Of a DNA stretch of 64,000 nucleotides, positions 60,482 to 64,000 are shown piece by piece. The notes beneath the pieces are model-generated. The model was not told the origin of the DNA. It searched no databases and saw only the letters and a list, made by a program, of their open reading frames with translations. The position numbers and the translations under genes were made by a program. Within the stretch, counting starts at the first letter, position 1; each line of letters opens with the position of its first letter. This DNA is from Paraconexibacter algicola (GTDB taxonomy: Bacteria > Actinomycetota > Thermoleophilia > Solirubrobacterales > Solirubrobacteraceae), in NCBI RefSeq assembly GCF_003044185.1, contig NZ_PYYB01000002.1:372001-436000 (forward strand). Reading direction: 5' to 3'.

Positions 60482-61744
60482 CTAGCGGCGCAGGCTGCTG
60501 CGCCGGCAGCGCGGCGTGAAGACGCCCGCGTGGCGCAGGCAGATCTCGACCTCCGCCGCCTTGCCCTGGACCGAGAACGAGCCGTCCTTCACGCCCCCGC
60601 GGCCGGAGGCCGGCCACTCGTTCCAGCTGATCCCGCGGAACCAGCCGCCGTCGTACGCGATCGGCGTCCAGACGTCGAACGCCGCCCGCACCGGGCGGGC
60701 CTGCGCGGACTCGCGCACGACGCCCCCGGCCTGCTGCTGGTCGAAGTCCGACTTCTCCGGGAACGCCGCCGTGCCGGTGCGGGACAGGTACCCGAGGCTC
60801 AGGCCGACCGGCTTGTCGTACTCGGCCTGGATGTTGCGCACGAGCTGCGCGGGCCCGGCGGGCAGGCCCGTCGTCGACGACGCCCACGCGGCGGTGAGCG
60901 CGCCGATCGTCGGGTCGGGCGGCTCGGCGAGCAGCGGGAACTCGGCGGAGATCGACACGAGGTCGAGGGCGTCCCAGAAGAACAGGTGCTGCTCGGGGTC
61001 CTTGGCGTCCTCGACGATCGAGTCCCACGCCGCCGTGTAGGTCAGCTCCCCCCGGTAGCCGCGCCCGTCGCCCATCAGCGCCCCGGAGCGCAGCTCGGCG
61101 ATGATCGCCCGCCACTCGGCCCGGTCGTCCTCGCTGTCGGTCATGCCCGACAGCCCCGTGCCGATCACCAGGCCCTCGGCGCCCGTGTCGCGCGCGATCC
61201 GCGCGTAGGTGCTGAGGAACCGCTTGTAGCTGTCGAACCACGCGCGCTTCTCCCCCGGTCCCTTCTGCACGAGGTCGCGCTCGGTCGCGGTGCGCGCGTT
61301 GCGGCCGACCTCCAGCTGCGGGCGCAGCACCACGCGCAGCCCGAGCGACCGGGCGCGGCGGACCGCCGCGGCGACCGCCGCGTCGCTGGGCGTCTTGCAG
61401 CGCGTGAAGCTGCTGCCGATCCGCCGGCAGGTGCGGGCGTCCCCGGGCGAGCGATGGATCTCGGTCGCGTTGAGGTGGTCGCTGCGGTTGCGGTCGGAGA
61501 AGTACTGGAACCACGGGATCACGAACGTGACCTCGCGCGCGCGGGCGCTCGACCGGGCGCGCCCCAGCCAGGTGCGAAAGCGCGGCCCGGAGAGGTCCTG
61601 CCACCAGAACGCGGTGACGTTCAGCCCCTCCCGCCAGGTCGGCGGGAGCGGCGTGATCGACCGCGCGGCGCCCGCCGGGGCGGGCACGGCGAGCGCGAGG
61701 ACGAGCAGGAGCGGCGGCAGCAGGCGGGGACGGACCGGGCGCAT
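60482..61744 (-). CDS. Exported TIM-barrel protein (GH113-like glycoside hydrolase)
   Basis: 420-aa exported protein with a signal peptide (residues 1-27, cleavage near AGAA). The rest reads as a (beta/alpha)8 barrel: GLNVTAFWWQDL, EVTFVIPWFQYFSD, LRVVLRPQLEVG, GAEGLVIGTGLSGM, and near the end FDVWTPIAYDGGWFRGISWNEWP. This resembles GH113-type endo-mannanase-like proteins, which begin the same way, but the acid Glu after strand 4 reads GTGLSG rather than GNE, so activity is doubtful. Substrate unknown. Confidence 0.68.
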   Translation of the reverse strand: MRPVRPRLLPPLLLVLALAVPAPAGAARSITPLPPTWREGLNVTAFWWQDLSGPRFRTWLGRARSSARAREVTFVIPWFQYFSDRNRSDHLNATEIHRSPGDARTCRRIGSSFTRCKTPSDAAVAAAVRRARSLGLRVVLRPQLEVGRNARTATERDLVQKGPGEKRAWFDSYKRFLSTYARIARDTGAEGLVIGTGLSGMTDSEDDRAEWRAIIAELRSGALMGDGRGYRGELTYTAAWDSIVEDAKDPEQHLFFWDALDLVSISAEFPLLAEPPDPTIGALTAAWASSTTGLPAGPAQLVRNIQAEYDKPVGLSLGYLSRTGTAAFPEKSDFDQQQAGGVVRESAQARPVRAAFDVWTPIAYDGGWFRGISWNEWPASGRGGVKDGSFSVQGKAAEVEICLRHAGVFTPRCRRSSLRR

Positions 61745-61793
61745 CGCGGCGACCGTACCCGCCCGGACGGGCGGGTACGCCGGTCCGTCGCGC

Positions 61794-63353
61794 TCAGACC
61801 GCGACCGCGACGCGCCCGCGGATCAGGTCCGCCGCGCGCTCGGCGACCGCCTGCACGGTGCCGTGCGTGTGGCCGCGGGGCAACGACGGGAACACGGACG
61901 CGTCGACGACCCGCAGGCCGTCGACGCCCTGCACGCGCAGCTCGGTGTCGACGACGCCCTGACCGCCGCCCCCGATCCGGCAGGTGCCGACCGGGTGGTA
62001 GAGCGTGTGGGCGATCGTGCGGATGCCGGCCGCCAGCTCCTCGTCGGTCTGCAGGTGCGCGCCAGGCAGCCGCTCGCTGCCGCGGTGCTCGGCGAAGGCC
62101 GGTCGGTCGAGGATCGCGCGGGCGCGGCGCAGGCCGGCGACCATGACGGCCATGTCGTGCCCGTCCGGGTCGCCGAAGTAGTTCGGGTCCACGACGGGCG
62201 CGACGCGGGGGTCGCGGGAGGCGAGGCGGACGCGGCCGCGGCTCTCCGGGCGCAGCAGGACGACGCCGACGCTGACCCCGTGCTCCTCCGCGTCGACGAG
62301 GCCCTCCCCCTCGAACAGGACGGGCGCGAAGATCAGCTCGTAGTCCGGGGCGGGCAGGGACGGGTCGCTGCGCACGAACGCCGCGATCTCGCCGACGTTC
62401 GAGGTCAGCATCCCGGTCCGGCGGGTGAGGAACTTCACGAGCTCGGCGGGCTTCTCGGCCGCGAACAGCGACGTCGGGGTCGACGTCCGGGCGGTCGTCA
62501 GCGCGACGAGGTGGTCCTGGAGGTGCTCGCCGACGTGCGGGCTGTCGAGGACGACGTCGATGCCGTGCTCGGCGAGGTGGTCGGCGGGCCCGACGCCGGA
62601 GCGCAGCAGGATCTGCGGCGTGTTCAGGGCCCCGGCGCAGAGGACGACCTCGCGGGCCGCGTGGACGGTCTGCGGCGCGCCGGTCGCGTCGAGGTAGGTC
62701 ACGCCGGTCGCCCGGCGGTCGCCGTCGAAGAGGACCCGGTCGACGAGCACGTCGGCGCGGATCTCGAGGTTGGGGCGCCCCTTGGCCGGCGTGAGGTACG
62801 CGTCGGCGGCGGTGCGGCGCATGCCGCGGCTCTGCGCCAGCGGCGTCACCGCGACGCCGTCGGGCTCGTCCCCGGTGAGCGGCTTGGACAGCGGCAGGCC
62901 GTCCTGCTGCGCGGCCTCCAGGAACGCCGCGGAGAGCGGGTTCAGCGAGCGCGGCGCGCGCGGCTGCTGGGCGCGGTTGTGCCGCTCGCGGTAGGGCGCG
63001 AGCTCTCGCGGGCCCCAGCCCTCGGCGCCCTCCTGGACCCAGTCCTCCTGGTCCTGGTGGTGGCCCGGGATCTGCATCATCGCGTTCATCGCCGAGCAGC
63101 CGCCGAGCATCTTTCCGCGCGGCGTGAACACGCGGCGGCCGTCGAGGCCGGGCTGCGGCTCGGTCTCGTAGTTCCAGTCGCGGTCGGTCTTGAAGAGCTT
63201 CGGGAAGGCGGCCGGGATCCGGACCTCCTTGCTCGGCTTGGGCGGCCCCGCCTCGAGCAGCAGCACCCGGGTGCCCGGGTCCTCGCTCAGCCTCGCCGCG
63301 ACCACGCAGCCGGCGGATCCACCGCCGACGACCACCACATCGAACTCGCTCAT
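61794..63353 (-). CDS. GMC family FAD-dependent oxidoreductase
   Basis: 519-aa flavoprotein of the glucose-methanol-choline family, oxidising an alcohol. FAD-binding VVVVGGGSAGCVVAARL at residues 6-22, GKMLGGCSAMNAM near 82, and the GALNTPQILLRSGVGP signature near 240. Catalytic His in YHPVGTCRIGG near 455 and the second catalytic position in RGHTHGTV near 500, where many choline oxidases have NTN. No aldehyde dehydrogenase neighbour. A strong promoter with a palindromic operator precedes it, so it is likely inducible. Confidence 0.93.
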   Translation of the reverse strand: MSEFDVVVVGGGSAGCVVAARLSEDPGTRVLLLEAGPPKPSKEVRIPAAFPKLFKTDRDWNYETEPQPGLDGRRVFTPRGKMLGGCSAMNAMMQIPGHHQDQEDWVQEGAEGWGPRELAPYRERHNRAQQPRAPRSLNPLSAAFLEAAQQDGLPLSKPLTGDEPDGVAVTPLAQSRGMRRTAADAYLTPAKGRPNLEIRADVLVDRVLFDGDRRATGVTYLDATGAPQTVHAAREVVLCAGALNTPQILLRSGVGPADHLAEHGIDVVLDSPHVGEHLQDHLVALTTARTSTPTSLFAAEKPAELVKFLTRRTGMLTSNVGEIAAFVRSDPSLPAPDYELIFAPVLFEGEGLVDAEEHGVSVGVVLLRPESRGRVRLASRDPRVAPVVDPNYFGDPDGHDMAVMVAGLRRARAILDRPAFAEHRGSERLPGAHLQTDEELAAGIRTIAHTLYHPVGTCRIGGGGQGVVDTELRVQGVDGLRVVDASVFPSLPRGHTHGTVQAVAERAADLIRGRVAVAV

Positions 63354-63360
63354 GCCTCCC

Positions 63361-63389
63361 AGCGTACGACACTCGACAACGTGTCAAGT
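63361..63389 (-). promoter_or_regulatory. Promoter and operator of the GMC oxidoreductase gene
   Basis: Minus strand: TTGACA (63387-63382) and TACGCT (63366-63361) with a 15-base spacer, the -10 box 7 bases before the ATG; GGGAGG also lies between. ACTTGACA N3 TGTCGAGT (63371-63389, 7 of 8 pairs) covers the -35 box, fitting a repressor site of TetR type. Confidence 0.65.
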
Positions 63390-64000
63390 CAGGGGCGCTG
63401 CAGCAGCACGACGGCCCCCGGACCGAGGGCTCCGAGGGCGCCCGGGTCCACCGCCGCGCCCGCCGGGTCGGCGGGCGCGTACGCGGCCGCCGACCACGTG
63501 CTCGCGCGGCGCACCGTCGGCGGGGCGAAGCCGGGGACCTGCCCGGGCGGGGCGGGCGCGTCGGTCCGGCCGCCCGCCGAGGTGCCCGCCACGCCGAGCA
63601 CGACGAGGCCGTCGACGACCTCCGGCCGGCGCAGCAGCCGGGCCCCGGGGAGGTAGTGCTCGACCGCGACGCGCCCGCTGCCCGGCAGCACGACGATCGC
63701 GCGACCGCGCCCCGTCGCCTCGTGACCGAACGCCGCGGTCGCGTCGCGCCAGTTCTCCCGCTGCGACCCGTCGTCGACCTGGACGGCGATCGCGGTCGCC
63801 GCCCCGACCGTCGCCAGCGCCACCGCCACCACCGTCCCCGCCCGCGGCGGCAGGCCCGCGGTCCCGACCGCCAGCAGGACGAGCAGCGGCACCGCGACGG
63901 CGAGCAGGTTGCGGGTCACGAGGTAGTCGTCCCCGGCCACGACGAGGAGCAGCGGGACCAGCACCGAGGCGGCCGCGACCGCCGCGAGGGCGCGGACCGG
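63389..64000 (-). CDS. Membrane protein, probable glycosyltransferase C-terminus (5' end outside window)
   Basis: Only the last 203 residues are in the window; the frame is open at the right edge. It starts within membrane helices (VLVPLLLVVAGDDYLVTRNLLAVAVPLLVL), then a further helix and an extracytoplasmic domain with WRDATAAF and IVVLPGSGRVAVEHYLPG. The helix-DDYLVTRNLL-helix end and following soluble domain resemble ArnT/GT39-like polytopic glycosyltransferases. The stop is inside the operator of the next gene. Family call tentative. Confidence 0.6.
   Translation of the reverse strand, partial: PVRALAAVAAASVLVPLLLVVAGDDYLVTRNLLAVAVPLLVLLAVGTAGLPPRAGTVVAVALATVGAATAIAVQVDDGSQRENWRDATAAFGHEATGRGRAIVVLPGSGRVAVEHYLPGARLLRRPEVVDGLVVLGVAGTSAGGRTDAPAPPGQVPGFAPPTVRRASTWSAAAYAPADPAGAAVDPGALGALGPGAVVLLQRP

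Noticed and set aside
1-64000. Mobile elements, prophage, CRISPR arrays, rRNA or tRNA genes
   Set aside because: No transposase, integrase, phage structural gene, spaced repeat array or complete RNA gene could be read. The HNH gene is the only possible selfish element and lacks terminal repeats.

Overview
The window is a contiguous piece of a very GC-rich bacterial chromosome packed with genes on both strands; no stretch longer than about 260 bases lacks a gene. The content points to an actinobacterium: a PspA/PspAA/PspAB/HtpX envelope-stress set, a MarP-type protease, Ku, DUF427 and DUF6328 proteins, ECF sigma factors fused to zinc-finger/membrane tails, and a ydaO-type (c-di-AMP) riboswitch ahead of an NlpC/P60-like protein. 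A deep-branching lineage such as Thermoleophilia/Solirubrobacterales is my best guess from gene content; nothing in the window proves it. No rRNA, tRNA, CRISPR array, transposase or phage gene was found.

Layout. 1-4.5 kb: secreted subtilase (cut by the left edge), a DUF59 Fe-S assembly factor, a STAS protein with no normal start codon, FxsA, a lipocalin-like protein and a HAD phosphatase. 4.5-9.7 kb: hypothetical proteins, a membrane-tailed ECF sigma factor and a secreted glycoside hydrolase. 9.8-14.2 kb: an autoregulated TetR repressor, a TerC membrane protein, a degenerate M48-like protein and a NarL/LuxR-type two-component pair. 14.2-20.3 kb: gltBD glutamate synthase. 20.4-27.7 kb: Ku, a SRPBCC protein, RtcB RNA ligase with an upstream partner, a micro-ORF/HNH-repeat coiled-coil/HNH nuclease cluster, a ferritin-like protein, DUF6328 and a YihY protein. 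27.7-36.7 kb: an AddA/AddB-like helicase-nuclease pair followed by topoisomerase III.

36.8-45.8 kb: MarP, a penicillin-binding transpeptidase, a lipoprotein, SRPBCC, zinc-ribbon, FHA, PhzF and orphan ParA proteins, and a second ECF sigma fusion that follows a small secreted protein. 45.8-50.6 kb: aspartate-family amino acid synthesis (lysA-hom-thrC overlapping, thrB apart beyond a DUF427 gene). 50.6-54.1 kb: alpha/beta hydrolase, a Pro/Ala-rich anchored protein, Lgt and an M23 envelope peptidase. 54.2-58.7 kb: the Psp/HtpX envelope-stress set, split by a CGNR regulator and a cupin unit, then the riboswitch-controlled NlpC/P60-like gene. 58.9-64 kb: a cell-wall-binding lipoprotein, a secreted TIM-barrel hydrolase, a GMC oxidoreductase and the tail of a membrane glycosyltransferase.

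A recurring theme is transcription starting at or next to the start codon. At least a dozen genes have a TANNNT -10 box 6-8 bases before ATG/GTG and no Shine-Dalgarno sequence. By that rule the STAS gene at 2101 would begin with AUC. Themes shared across the window are envelope maintenance (Psp, MarP, M23, Lgt, PBP, NlpC/P60) and nucleic-acid repair (Ku, RtcB, AddAB-like, TopB, HNH).
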